Below, one piece after another: positions 28,574 through 37,026 of a stretch of DNA of 64,000 nucleotides. The notes under the pieces are model-generated. The model was not told where the DNA came from. It saw nothing but the letters and a program-made list of their open reading frames with translations, and searched no databases. The position numbers and the translations under genes were made by a program. Where the stretch lies: positions 1,674,001 through 1,738,000 of the forward strand of contig CP073750.1 of assembly GCA_024398135.1 (NCBI GenBank), in the 5' to 3' direction. Position 1 is the first letter of the stretch. Each line of letters starts with the position of its first letter. This stretch comes from a bacterium SCSIO 12643. Its GTDB lineage: Bacteria; Bacteroidota; Bacteroidia; Flavobacteriales_G; Salibacteraceae.

Positions 28574-29605
28574 ATGAAACTATCTGATAAGCAAAAAGCA
28601 GAATTTTACTATGAGCTTTCCATATTTTTTAATTCTGGCCTCGATCTCAAAAACGCAATGCAATTAATGATTGTTGAAAATGAGAAGTCTAAACAAAAAG
28701 TCATTTACGAAGGAATTTATAACTCATTGTTAGAAGGTAAGTCTCTAGCATTCATATTGAGAAATAATTCGATATTCTCTGATTATGAATCATTCAATAT
28801 TAAAATTGGGGAAGAAACTGGAAATTTAAATCACGTATGTAACGGTCTGGCAACATACTTTCAACGTAAAATAAAAGTTCGAAGTCAATTAATTGGAGCA
28901 ATAAGCTATCCCTTGTTTATTCTAGCATTAACAATTGGAGTTCTTATATTTATGATGAACTTCGTAGTTCCAATGTTTTCCGACATCTTCCTTAGGTTTG
29001 ACTCAGAGTTACCTAAAATCACAGTCTTTGTAATTAACTTATCAAATTGGTTTAGATCATCTTTCGTTTATGTTCTTGTTTTAACCATTGTAATAGTTAT
29101 CCTAATTTATTTTTCATCAAAAAGTGCGTATTTTAAAAAAATAACATCATATGTACAACTTCATATTCCCATCTATGGGTCAATAATTAAAGATATTCAA
29201 ATCAATAAATATTATCAGGCCATGAGCCTTCTCCTCTCATCAAATATCACATTAATTGAATCAGTCGAACTTTCAAAAAACATCATTTCATTTTATCCAC
29301 TAAAAAAAATTCTTAATCACATAGAAGGAGATTTGCTTAAGGGGGTCGCTTTTAATGAGTCATTAAAGAAAACTGATTTCATTCCATCAAAAGATATCCT
29401 ACTATTCAAAATAGCGGAAGAACTAAATCAACTCGATAGTATTTTTGAAAAACTCACAATACAATATCAAGAAAAAATTGACAATAAAACACTGATAGCA
29501 GGCAAATTAATAGAACCCGTACTTATCGTTTTCATAGGCGGAATTGTTGGATTTATTTTAGTATCCATGTATTTGCCTTTATTTGAATTAAGCACCAGTT
29601 TATAA
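28574..29605 (+). CDS. type II secretion inner-membrane platform protein (GspF/PilC family)
   Basis: The 343-residue protein has two T2SF domains, each starting with a helical cytoplasmic bundle (FYYELSIFFNSGLDLKNAMQ; YYQAMSLLLSSNITLIESVE) and followed by membrane helices (LFILALTIGVLIFMMNFVVP; a second in the middle; VLIVFIGGIVGFILVSMYLP near the end). IKIGEETGNL and FKIAEELNQL match the conserved E-G/N signature. It is the rotary/platform partner of the ATPase. It is the last gene of the operon; a hairpin-rich region of over 300 bases and a terminator follow. Confidence 0.95.
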   Translation: MKLSDKQKAEFYYELSIFFNSGLDLKNAMQLMIVENEKSKQKVIYEGIYNSLLEGKSLAFILRNNSIFSDYESFNIKIGEETGNLNHVCNGLATYFQRKIKVRSQLIGAISYPLFILALTIGVLIFMMNFVVPMFSDIFLRFDSELPKITVFVINLSNWFRSSFVYVLVLTIVIVILIYFSSKSAYFKKITSYVQLHIPIYGSIIKDIQINKYYQAMSLLLSSNITLIESVELSKNIISFYPLKKILNHIEGDLLKGVAFNESLKKTDFIPSKDILLFKIAEELNQLDSIFEKLTIQYQEKIDNKTLIAGKLIEPVLIVFIGGIVGFILVSMYLPLFELSTSL

Positions 29606-29912
29606 GATATAATCACATAACAAAGGCTACAAGTCCGAGTGAGTGATGTCGGAATTGCAGCCTGATTATGAGCTAAGTATACTCTTTAGTATAGTAGTAT
29701 CTTAAATACTATTAGCGACTTGTCAATTCATTGATTCCAAACCTTACTAATAAGATTAAGCAGGAAGTTGAAGAAAACTTCTGTTTAATACTATTATTAA
29801 ACTTCTTTCATCAAAAGGATAATTAAATATAACTAGAGATAACCTCAAAAAACTCCAGACCACACTCAATACCCATATTATGAACAATATTACATCGAAT
29901 ACGGGTTCATTC
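29606..29912 (+). other. hairpin-rich 3' region after the secretion operon, possible structured RNA
   Basis: No gene is seen. Inverted repeats follow each other: GGCT-A-CAA-G-TCCGA paired with TCGGA-A-TTG-C-AGCC (29625-29662, 12 pairs, two symmetric mismatches, 10-base loop), TATACT-CTTT-AGTATA (29678-29693), TAGTAT with ATACTA (29695-29711) and GTTTAATA-CTAT-TATTAAAC (29783-29802). The region ends at an intrinsic terminator. It may be a long 3' UTR or a small RNA; no known RNA family is recognised. Confidence 0.45.
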
Positions 29913-29937
29913 AACCCATAAATTTTATGGGTTTTTT
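29913..29937 (+). terminator. intrinsic terminator at the end of the secretion operon region
   Basis: AACCCATAA pairs with TTATGGGTT across a 3-base loop and is followed by a run of T (six T from 29932), a rho-independent terminator for plus-strand transcription. A short upstream GGGTT (29903-29907) can pair with the same AACCC, so an alternative, mutually exclusive fold exists. Confidence 0.75.
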
Positions 29938-29989
29938 AACATTTCTATAAAAGATTATTGATTTATTCTAAAACGAAACAAAAAACAAA

Positions 29990-30673
29990 TTAACCATGTA
30001 AAAATGGACTCTTACTAGCTGTAAAAGATCGGTCAATTTTTATCCAAGAATTGGCCATACTTATCACGATCACCTCAGACAGTGATTCCGCGTGTAGCTT
30101 CTCTTTCAGGTTCAAAATATGCGAACGGATAGCCGCCTCACTAATTTCATGCAGTTCAGCAATTTGACGCACACTATAATTGTGACACAACAACTTCAGC
30201 ACCTCATTCTCACCCTTAGTCAACTTGGGCTTTGGTCGGGGAAAAACATGAGGAGGTTTATTGATCCAATATTCTTCCGGAATATGATAGTTTGCAGAAT
30301 ATCCCTTTTTATCAATATCACTGATAATTTGGTCCATGGTTATAGTATTTAACTCACTTGGTTTAATAAACCCAACAGCGTTGTACTCCTGCAAAAAACC
30401 TATGAGTTCTTTGGGTAAACTATTCCCCAAAATCATCACATTTACCTCACCCAGTTTTTTCAAATTCTCAGGGCTACTCACCGTCATAAAATTTAATGAG
30501 GGCTTTACAAAAAGTAAATGCTTATGATCGACCTTATCTTGAATGAATTCCCTAAGCTCTATATTTTTCCCTCCAACATATCCTAAAAAAAAGGACGTGT
30601 CTCTAAAAAGATTATCAAAATGGTCAAGAATCTCTTTTTCAGCTGATAAAATGGATAAATAAGTTCTAGGCAT
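29990..30673 (-). CDS. LuxR-type transcriptional regulator with degenerate receiver
   Basis: The C-terminus has a LuxR helix-turn-helix (LTKGENEVLKLLCHNYSVRQ, IAELHEISEAAIRSHILNLK). The N-terminal 130 residues look like a receiver (VNVMILGNSLPKELIGFL, AVGFIKPSE), but Gly occupies the site where the phosphoacceptor Asp would lie in ILGNSLP; the later conserved Lys is kept. It lies tail-to-tail with the secretion operon and is the second pseudo-receiver LuxR protein flanking it. Its target is unknown. Confidence 0.85.
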   Translation of the reverse strand: MPRTYLSILSAEKEILDHFDNLFRDTSFFLGYVGGKNIELREFIQDKVDHKHLLFVKPSLNFMTVSSPENLKKLGEVNVMILGNSLPKELIGFLQEYNAVGFIKPSELNTITMDQIISDIDKKGYSANYHIPEEYWINKPPHVFPRPKPKLTKGENEVLKLLCHNYSVRQIAELHEISEAAIRSHILNLKEKLHAESLSEVIVISMANSWIKIDRSFTASKSPFLHG

Positions 30674-30765
30674 TTGGTCACAATAATTCTGATTACAAAG
30701 TAGTAAAAAAAAATTTATCCCAATCTAATAAATTGTGATATTCCTAATAAATCTAGAGCTATTTT

Positions 30766-31407
30766 CTATTTCAAAAAACGATATGCTACTGAAAAACTAA
30801 CTTGATTCATATTCAACAGATACCATTCAGTTTCAAAATTAGTTGAAGTCAAATTTTCAATAGGTTCTCCCAAACTATTATTAGTTTCCAGAGTATTCTT
30901 ACTCCTCTGAATAGATGGAGCAAACTCAAACGAACACATAATCCTATCTTCTGCAAATTGATAGTTAAACATTATTGGGATGGCTAACCCCATCACAAAA
31001 GTTTTATTTTTAAAAGCACTTATTTTCTTTCCTTTATTATCTTCCCCAACAATATCTTTATACTGTTGATATTTCAAAAACACGTCCATACCTATTCCCC
31101 ATGATAAGTGTTCATTGGAATAAAATCTTTTCTCTAACCCTGTTGACAGTCCCATCCCCCAATTCTTATATAATGTTGCCGTATCTTGAGTTGATGTACT
31201 ATCTCTACCACCGAATAACTCTAAAGCCTTTGCCCTGTAGTACCAGTTCTTTTTACCTCCAGCTTTAAAACTAATATTAAAACTCTTAAAGTTTGAAGTT
31301 CCCATTCCCCATTCAACAGCTCTTCCCTTTAGTGTTGAATTTTCTTGTGATTTAATCTGAAAATAATTCAGAAATAATAGAGTCGCTAAAATGATCACTT
31401 TTCTCAT
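30766..31407 (-). CDS. outer-membrane β-barrel protein
   Basis: I choose the ATG at 31407 (MRKVIILATLLFLNYFQIKS, a signal peptide). The longer frame to 31479 adds a peptide that is not signal-like, and a candidate -7 element lies between the two starts. The 214-residue product has alternating amphipathic strands (WGIGMDVFLKYQQY, MGLAIPIMFNYQF, MCSFEFAPSI) and ends in VSFSVAYRFLK, as outer-membrane barrels of Bacteroidota do. Function unknown. Confidence 0.8.
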   Translation of the reverse strand: MRKVIILATLLFLNYFQIKSQENSTLKGRAVEWGMGTSNFKSFNISFKAGGKKNWYYRAKALELFGGRDSTSTQDTATLYKNWGMGLSTGLEKRFYSNEHLSWGIGMDVFLKYQQYKDIVGEDNKGKKISAFKNKTFVMGLAIPIMFNYQFAEDRIMCSFEFAPSIQRSKNTLETNNSLGEPIENLTSTNFETEWYLLNMNQVSFSVAYRFLK

Positions 31408-31450
31408 GGAAAATAATTTAAGTTGTTTTTTAAGGTTCAAATAGGTATTA

Positions 31451-31458
31451 CAAAAATA
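31451..31458 (-). promoter_or_regulatory. candidate -7 element (TATTTTTG on the minus strand)
   Basis: Read on the minus strand, TATTTTTG fits TAnnTTTG and lies 43 bases before the ATG at 31407. No good -33 TTTG accompanies it, so support is moderate at best. It helps to exclude the upstream ATG at 31479. Confidence 0.35.
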
Positions 31459-31579
31459 ACATCTTCGAATATTTAACATTGCGTAACAATATTTCTAATC
31501 AGAGAACCGCATATCACCCTAAAATTACCGCTAATTAATTTTTATCCATTTACATCTTCTAAAACATTAAAATTGTACT

Positions 31580-32257
31580 GTGATACAGTTAACTGGAATA
31601 AACAAATCTTACAAAGTAGGTAAGCACGACCTTCAAGTTCTCAAAAATGTGAATTTACACATCAAAGAAGGAGAAATGGTTTCCATCATGGGCTCCTCGG
31701 GATCTGGTAAATCCACATTGCTAAATATCCTGGGAATATTGGATACCTACGATAGTGGTGAATACAAATTAGATCAAACGCTCATTCGTGAAATGAGTGA
31801 AACCAAAGCCGCTCATTATCGTAATAAAATGATCGGATTCATATTCCAGTCTTTTAATCTAATCACATTCAAAAACGCAATGGAAAATGTGGCACTTCCA
31901 CTCTATTATCAGGGAGTGAGTCGCAAAAAAAGAAATGCGTTGGCACTGGAATACTTAGACCGTGTAGGGTTAAAGGATTGGGCTGAGCATATGCCAAACG
32001 AAATGAGTGGAGGGCAAAAACAACGTGTTGCGATTGCCAGAGCACTAATTTCAAAACCCAAAATCATCCTTGCGGATGAACCTACCGGGGCCTTGGATAG
32101 TAAAACATCCATTGACGTTATGAAATTACTACGAGAAATAAACTTAGAAGGAATTACCATCATCATCGTTACCCACGAACAAGATATTGCGGATGCAACT
32201 GATCGAAATATTGTTCTTAAAGATGGAGAGGTAATGACCGTGAAAACAAATGTTTGA
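31580..32257 (+). CDS. MacB/LolD-type ABC transporter ATP-binding protein
   Basis: The gene starts with GTG. The 225-residue ATPase shows Walker A (GSSGSGKST), a Q-loop (FIFQSFNLI), the ABC signature (MSGGQKQRVAIARAL), Walker B (ILADEPTGALDSKT) and the H-loop (IIVTHEQD). Its length and the LDSKT motif are typical of the MacB/LolD subfamily, whose members power envelope export or mechanotransmission rather than solute uptake. It overlaps the first permease by 8 bases and forms one operon with two permeases and a membrane-fusion protein. Confidence 0.95.
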   Translation: MIQLTGINKSYKVGKHDLQVLKNVNLHIKEGEMVSIMGSSGSGKSTLLNILGILDTYDSGEYKLDQTLIREMSETKAAHYRNKMIGFIFQSFNLITFKNAMENVALPLYYQGVSRKKRNALALEYLDRVGLKDWAEHMPNEMSGGQKQRVAIARALISKPKIILADEPTGALDSKTSIDVMKLLREINLEGITIIIVTHEQDIADATDRNIVLKDGEVMTVKTNV

Positions 32258-33479
32258 TTTAGAAAAATGGCAGGAAATATTTGACGTAGTCAAGGCCAAT
32301 AAGCTACGTACATTCTTGACGGCATTTTCGGTGTCGTGGGGGATTTTCATGCTCATAATTCTACTAGGTGCCGGTCAGGGTTTACGGAATGGTTTTGAAT
32401 ATCAATTCAGAGATGATGCGATCAATAGTGTTTGGTTAAGAGCCGGAAACACAGGAGTCGCATATAAAGGAATGAAGCCGAACCGTAAAATTCAATTGAC
32501 CAATGCGGAATATGATTTAATCAAAAACTCATTTGAAGATATTGATCATATCACTGGAAGGTTTGCCAGCTGGGGGAGTCAAATGGACTATAAAGAACGG
32601 ACTGCGAATCTACCCTATCGCGGGGTTCACCCAGACCATCAGGTCCTGGAAAATACGATCATGAGTACAGGTCGTTTTCTAAACCAAACAGATTTAAAGG
32701 ATAAAGCCAAAGTCGCTGTTCTGGGACAAGAAGCCATTACCGAATTATTCGGAGATGAAGACCCCATGGGTAAATACTTTTCCATTTGGAATGTTCCTTT
32801 TAAGGTAATTGGTACCTTCAACGATTACGGAGGTAGATGGGAAAAGAAAATGGTTTACATTCCAATCACAACTTCTCAACAAGTTTTTGGAGGTACAGAA
32901 AACCTTAATCGTATCATGTTCACCACTGGAAACGCACCGGAAAGCAGAGTAAATCAGATTGTTGATGCAACAGTTCAAATGCTATCCGACAAACTCATTT
33001 TTGACCCTAAAGATTCCAGAGCACTTTATGCGCGCAACAATGCCGAAGAATACAAAATGTTTACTGGTATTTTCACCGGAATAAATGCATTTATCTGGAT
33101 TATTGGCATCATGACCATTATTGCCGGTGTTGTGGGGATTAGCAATATCATGATGATTACCGTTAAAGAACGTACCAAAGAAATTGGCATTCGCAAAGCT
33201 CTGGGTGCCACACCTGCTTCTGTGGTTACCATGATCTTGCTAGAAGCTGTAGTTATCACAACTGTGGCCGGATATACAGGATTGGTTTTAGGTGTTTTCT
33301 CGTTAGAATATCTTTCCAGCCTCACCTCTGACCCGGGTACATTCATGAATCCAGGTGTTGATTTTAGTATTGCGGTAGCATCCACCATTGTATTGATTGT
33401 TGCAGGAAGTATAGCCGGGTTGATTCCCGCCCTACAAGCAGCAAAAGTTAAACCTATTGTAGCATTAAGAGACGAATAG
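32250..33479 (+). CDS. MacB-like ABC transporter permease, first copy
   Basis: The 409-residue protein has the MacB layout: an N-terminal membrane helix (FLTAFSVSWGIFMLIILLGAG), a periplasmic MacB_PCD-like domain, and three C-terminal helices of the FtsX type (FIWIIGIMTIIAGVVGISNI with MMITVKERTKEIGIRKALGA, VVITTVAGYTGLVLGVFSL, VLIVAGSIAGLIPALQAAKV). It would pair with the ATP-binding protein encoded immediately upstream. Its stop is directly followed by the start of a second, related permease. Confidence 0.94.
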   Translation: MFDLEKWQEIFDVVKANKLRTFLTAFSVSWGIFMLIILLGAGQGLRNGFEYQFRDDAINSVWLRAGNTGVAYKGMKPNRKIQLTNAEYDLIKNSFEDIDHITGRFASWGSQMDYKERTANLPYRGVHPDHQVLENTIMSTGRFLNQTDLKDKAKVAVLGQEAITELFGDEDPMGKYFSIWNVPFKVIGTFNDYGGRWEKKMVYIPITTSQQVFGGTENLNRIMFTTGNAPESRVNQIVDATVQMLSDKLIFDPKDSRALYARNNAEEYKMFTGIFTGINAFIWIIGIMTIIAGVVGISNIMMITVKERTKEIGIRKALGATPASVVTMILLEAVVITTVAGYTGLVLGVFSLEYLSSLTSDPGTFMNPGVDFSIAVASTIVLIVAGSIAGLIPALQAAKVKPIVALRDE

Positions 33480-34721
33480 ATGTTTGATATAGACAGATGG
33501 GCCGAGATTTATCAAACACTTAGCAAAAACAAATTGCGAAGTGCACTTACTGCTTTTGGCGTGGTTTGGGGAATCATCATGCTGATTGTCATGTTAGGCG
33601 CAGGGAATGGATTGCAAAATGGAGTTTCGAAAGACTTTGCCGGAAGAGTTGCCAATAGCGTCTTTATGTGGTCCAATACTACCTCCATGCCTTACAAAGG
33701 TTTTAAAAAAAATAGATGGTTTGGTTTAAATAATGATGATACAGAGGCATTACGGGAAATTCCAGAACTAGACCTCATCTCTCCTGGATTGCAATTAGGA
33801 GGATGGCGTGGTGCCAATAATGTTACGTATAATTCGCGTACGGGCGCTTTCGAAATCAACGGATTTGCTCCTGAAGTGCAATACATCAAACTTCTTAAAA
33901 TGCAAACAGGTCGTTTTTTAAATGACCGCGACATGAAGGAAGAACGAAAAATTTGTGTGATAGGTAAAATCACGACTGAAACGCTTTTTCCGGATGAAGA
34001 TCCATTGGGGAAATATATCAAAATCAACGGGGTGTATTTTCAGGTAGTAGGTACTTTTCATTCAGGTCTAAAGGGAGATGATGCCGAGAATGAAGATCGC
34101 TCCATTTATATACCATTTACCACTTTCCAAAAAGCGTTTAATCAAGGTAATATGGTACATTGGTTTGTGATGACCAGTAAAAAAGGAATTAAAGTAACCG
34201 TGGTGGAAGATGAAGCCGAACGTATTCTTAAACAGAGACATGATATTCACCCGGATGATCCCAGGGCTATTGGTTCCTGGAACATGGAAAAAGAAGTCGA
34301 TAAATTCAATATGATATTTAACGGCATTAAAGCGTTATCCTGGTTTGTAGGGGTACTTACCTTACTTGCCGGAGTAATCGGTATTTCGAATATCATGCTA
34401 ATTATCATTCGCGAAAGAACACAAGAAATTGGAATTCGTAGAGCCATTGGTGCCACCCCGGTAAGCATCGTCACACAAATTGTATTAGAATCTATGATCC
34501 TAACTACTCTCAGTGGGATAATCGGAATTATTTTTGGAGTTTGGTTACTCGAGCTTCTCGGACCTTACATTCAACATGATTATTTTTCTAATCCTGAAGT
34601 CCAGTTTGCCATCATTATCAAAGCATTTAGTATTCTGGTATTTTCTGGAATATTAGCAGGTATCATCCCATCGATACGTGCTATTAAGATTAAACCAATT
34701 GACGCATTAAGAACAGAATAA
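33480..34721 (+). CDS. MacB-like ABC transporter permease, second copy
   Basis: This 413-residue paralogue of the preceding permease shares the start (MFDIDRWAEIYQTLSKNKLR), the first helix (GVVWGIIMLIVMLGAGNG) and the FtsX-type signature (IRERTQEIGIRRAIGATPVS). Having two consecutive permeases with a single ATPase suggests a heterodimeric transporter, in contrast to MacB itself, which is a homodimer with fused ATPase. It is followed after 10 bases by the membrane-fusion protein gene. Confidence 0.94.
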   Translation: MFDIDRWAEIYQTLSKNKLRSALTAFGVVWGIIMLIVMLGAGNGLQNGVSKDFAGRVANSVFMWSNTTSMPYKGFKKNRWFGLNNDDTEALREIPELDLISPGLQLGGWRGANNVTYNSRTGAFEINGFAPEVQYIKLLKMQTGRFLNDRDMKEERKICVIGKITTETLFPDEDPLGKYIKINGVYFQVVGTFHSGLKGDDAENEDRSIYIPFTTFQKAFNQGNMVHWFVMTSKKGIKVTVVEDEAERILKQRHDIHPDDPRAIGSWNMEKEVDKFNMIFNGIKALSWFVGVLTLLAGVIGISNIMLIIIRERTQEIGIRRAIGATPVSIVTQIVLESMILTTLSGIIGIIFGVWLLELLGPYIQHDYFSNPEVQFAIIIKAFSILVFSGILAGIIPSIRAIKIKPIDALRTE

Positions 34722-34731
34722 AAAACAACAT

Positions 34732-35847
34732 ATGAAAATTGTCATTAGAGTCGGTATTTTGATTGCTATTTTAGGTGTTTTTGGATATACCATGTATTAT
34801 CTATACATGAAAAATGAAGCCCCTGAAGCTACATACAAAATCGAAAAACCATTTATCAGTGAAGTACTAAAAAAGACTGTCGCTACTGGATCGGTTGTTC
34901 CTCGTAAAGAGATTTTGATTAAACCTGTGGTGTCTGGAATTATAGACAAAATATATGTTGAAGCCGGATCTATGATCAAAAAGGGAGACATCATCGCACG
35001 TGTTAAAATCATCCCGGATATGGTGAATTTGAATAACGCTGAAAACAGATTAGAAAGAGCTGAGATTGATATTGAAAACTCTCAATTGGATTATAATCGA
35101 AACAAAGAACTCTTTGATCAGGGTGTGATTTCTAAAGCGGAGTTTCAACCATTTGAATTAAGGTTAAAAAATGCCAAACTAGAAGTTGAGGCCGCTGAAG
35201 ATAATCTTCAAATTATCCGGGAAGGTGTGAGTAAGAGTAGTAAATCTGCTACCAATACTTTAATTAAAAGTACCATTTCTGGAATGGTATTGGATGTTCC
35301 GGTTAAAGAAGGAAATCAAGTGATTGAAGCCAATACATTTAATGAGGGAACAACTATCGCATCTGTGGCAGATATGACAGATATGATCTTTCAGGGGAAA
35401 TTAGATGAATCTGAAGTGGGTAAAGTAAACGAGGGTATGGATTTGATCCTCACCATTGGTGCGTTACAAGACTTAACTCTAGGTGCTTCGTTAGAATACA
35501 TCGCTCCAAAAGGTGTCGAAGAAAACGGAGCGATCCAGTTTGAAATTAAAGCTAAAATTGATCCAAATGATCTATCTGCGAATTTCATTAGAAGTGGTTA
35601 TAGCGCAAATGCCTCAATCGTTTTAGAAAAAGCTGATTCTACCTTAGTGGTTAAAGAAAGCTTAATTGAATATGTTGGAGACTCAGCTTTTGTTTATGTT
35701 CAAACACAACCTCAGGTATTTGAGAAAAAGCAGATTGATGTGGGATTATCAGATGGAATTATTGTGGTCATTCAAGACGGCATTACCATGGATTCTGAAT
35801 TGAGAGGGAGACAAAATGTAGAAGGTGAAACTTCAAAAGAGTACTAG
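34732..35847 (+). CDS. MacA/HlyD-like membrane-fusion protein
   Basis: An N-terminal membrane anchor (IRVGILIAILGVFGYTMYYL) is followed by a biotinyl/lipoyl-like hairpin (VVSGIIDKIYVEAGSMIKKG with a second half at STISGMVLDVPVKEGNQV), an α-helical hairpin of about 70 residues (ENRLERAEIDIENSQLDYN) and β-barrel domains. That is the periplasmic adaptor pattern linking an ABC transporter to a TolC-like channel. No TolC gene lies nearby. The stop is 1 base from the convergent epimerase stop. Confidence 0.93.
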   Translation: MKIVIRVGILIAILGVFGYTMYYLYMKNEAPEATYKIEKPFISEVLKKTVATGSVVPRKEILIKPVVSGIIDKIYVEAGSMIKKGDIIARVKIIPDMVNLNNAENRLERAEIDIENSQLDYNRNKELFDQGVISKAEFQPFELRLKNAKLEVEAAEDNLQIIREGVSKSSKSATNTLIKSTISGMVLDVPVKEGNQVIEANTFNEGTTIASVADMTDMIFQGKLDESEVGKVNEGMDLILTIGALQDLTLGASLEYIAPKGVEENGAIQFEIKAKIDPNDLSANFIRSGYSANASIVLEKADSTLVVKESLIEYVGDSAFVYVQTQPQVFEKKQIDVGLSDGIIVVIQDGITMDSELRGRQNVEGETSKEY

Positions 35848-35848
35848 T

Positions 35849-36862
35849 CTATTGGAGTTGTCTGTAGTACGCTCCTGCGTTTGAAACCGCATCATCTATA
35901 TTCCGAAATGTATATGACATTTCAGATATAATTTTCTCCGCACTATAAGAAACCGTATTTACTGCGGACTGTGCAGATTCTGAAGTCACAACAGGGGACT
36001 TTCTGGTAATAAACGAACGGATTTTTTCCAGACGCCAAAAAATATCAATCCAAAATCCCTGTACCAAAACCGATGGAGGTTTTACGTCCATAATTCCTGC
36101 TATTTTGTCGAATAATTGCTTATAGCTCAAATTCTCCCCAATCAATAAAAAACGATCGGATTCAATATCGCTATGCATTAATTTCTCCATCACATCAGCT
36201 ACATCGCGAACATCCACAAATGCATTCGCACCTCCGGTATAGAACTTTAAACCTTTTCCTATGGTTTTAAATAAAGTTCCACTAGAACGTTCCCAATCTC
36301 CGGGGCCAATAATCACACAAGGATTTACAATCACCGCTGGCAGACCTTCAGCCACACCACGCCATACCTCGTTCTCCGCATAGTGCTTACTGATAGCATA
36401 ATTGGAAGTTACTTCTTCTTCATCCCACTTATTGGATTCAATAACGACCTCATTCTTTTTAGATTTACCAACAGCAGCTGTGGAACTTACATAGCATAAC
36501 TTCTTTACACCTCGTTCCAGGCATGCATTCACTACATTGGCAGTACCTTCAATATTGAATTTATATAGTTTCTGTTTATCTCTAGGATCAAAAGATACCA
36601 GAGCGGCAGTATGATAAACATATTGCGCATCTCCAATACCATCTTCCAATGAAATGATATCAGTAATGTCCCCATTCACCCAGTGGATTTTATCAAATAA
36701 ATCCTCCGAACCATAAAAGCTAAAAACTCTTTTGACAATCTCAAGGTTTGAAGATTCTCTTTTTAATGCACGTACCGAATTCCCAGATTTTAACAGGTTC
36801 AACAATAAATGCGAACCCACAAGTCCTGTTCCTCCCGTTACGAAAACTATATTTTCAGCCAT
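35849..36862 (-). CDS. NAD(P)-dependent epimerase / 3β-HSD-like reductase
   Basis: The ATG at 36862 is chosen because the Rossmann fold begins at once (AENIVFVTGGTGLVGSHLL); the ATG at 36895 would add 11 residues. The 337-residue extended SDR has the glycine motif TGGTGLVG, the Ser-Tyr-Lys site (CYVSSTAAVG, then YAISKHYAE) and AALVSFDP. It looks like the dihydroflavonol-4-reductase/NAD-epimerase subgroup acting on an unknown substrate. The stop faces the membrane-fusion gene stop with 1 base between, leaving no room for a terminator. Confidence 0.9.
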   Translation of the reverse strand: MAENIVFVTGGTGLVGSHLLLNLLKSGNSVRALKRESSNLEIVKRVFSFYGSEDLFDKIHWVNGDITDIISLEDGIGDAQYVYHTAALVSFDPRDKQKLYKFNIEGTANVVNACLERGVKKLCYVSSTAAVGKSKKNEVVIESNKWDEEEVTSNYAISKHYAENEVWRGVAEGLPAVIVNPCVIIGPGDWERSSGTLFKTIGKGLKFYTGGANAFVDVRDVADVMEKLMHSDIESDRFLLIGENLSYKQLFDKIAGIMDVKPPSVLVQGFWIDIFWRLEKIRSFITRKSPVVTSESAQSAVNTVSYSAEKIISEMSYTFRNIDDAVSNAGAYYRQLQ

Positions 36863-37026
36863 TTGGTAAATACGTTTCGACAAAAGTAAGCCCAAAACAA
36901 CATTCCTATTTAAACTCCTTTCATTTTCTTTTAATCCACGACTTATTGCTCATAACAATTGAAAATTTACATCCTAACGATACGTCTTAAACTCTTTATT
37001 TGACATCTTAAATTTAAAATTACCCA

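Noticed and set aside
29625-29662. Imperfect inverted repeat as the end of an insertion sequence
   Set aside because: No transposase, target duplication or partner repeat is seen nearby.
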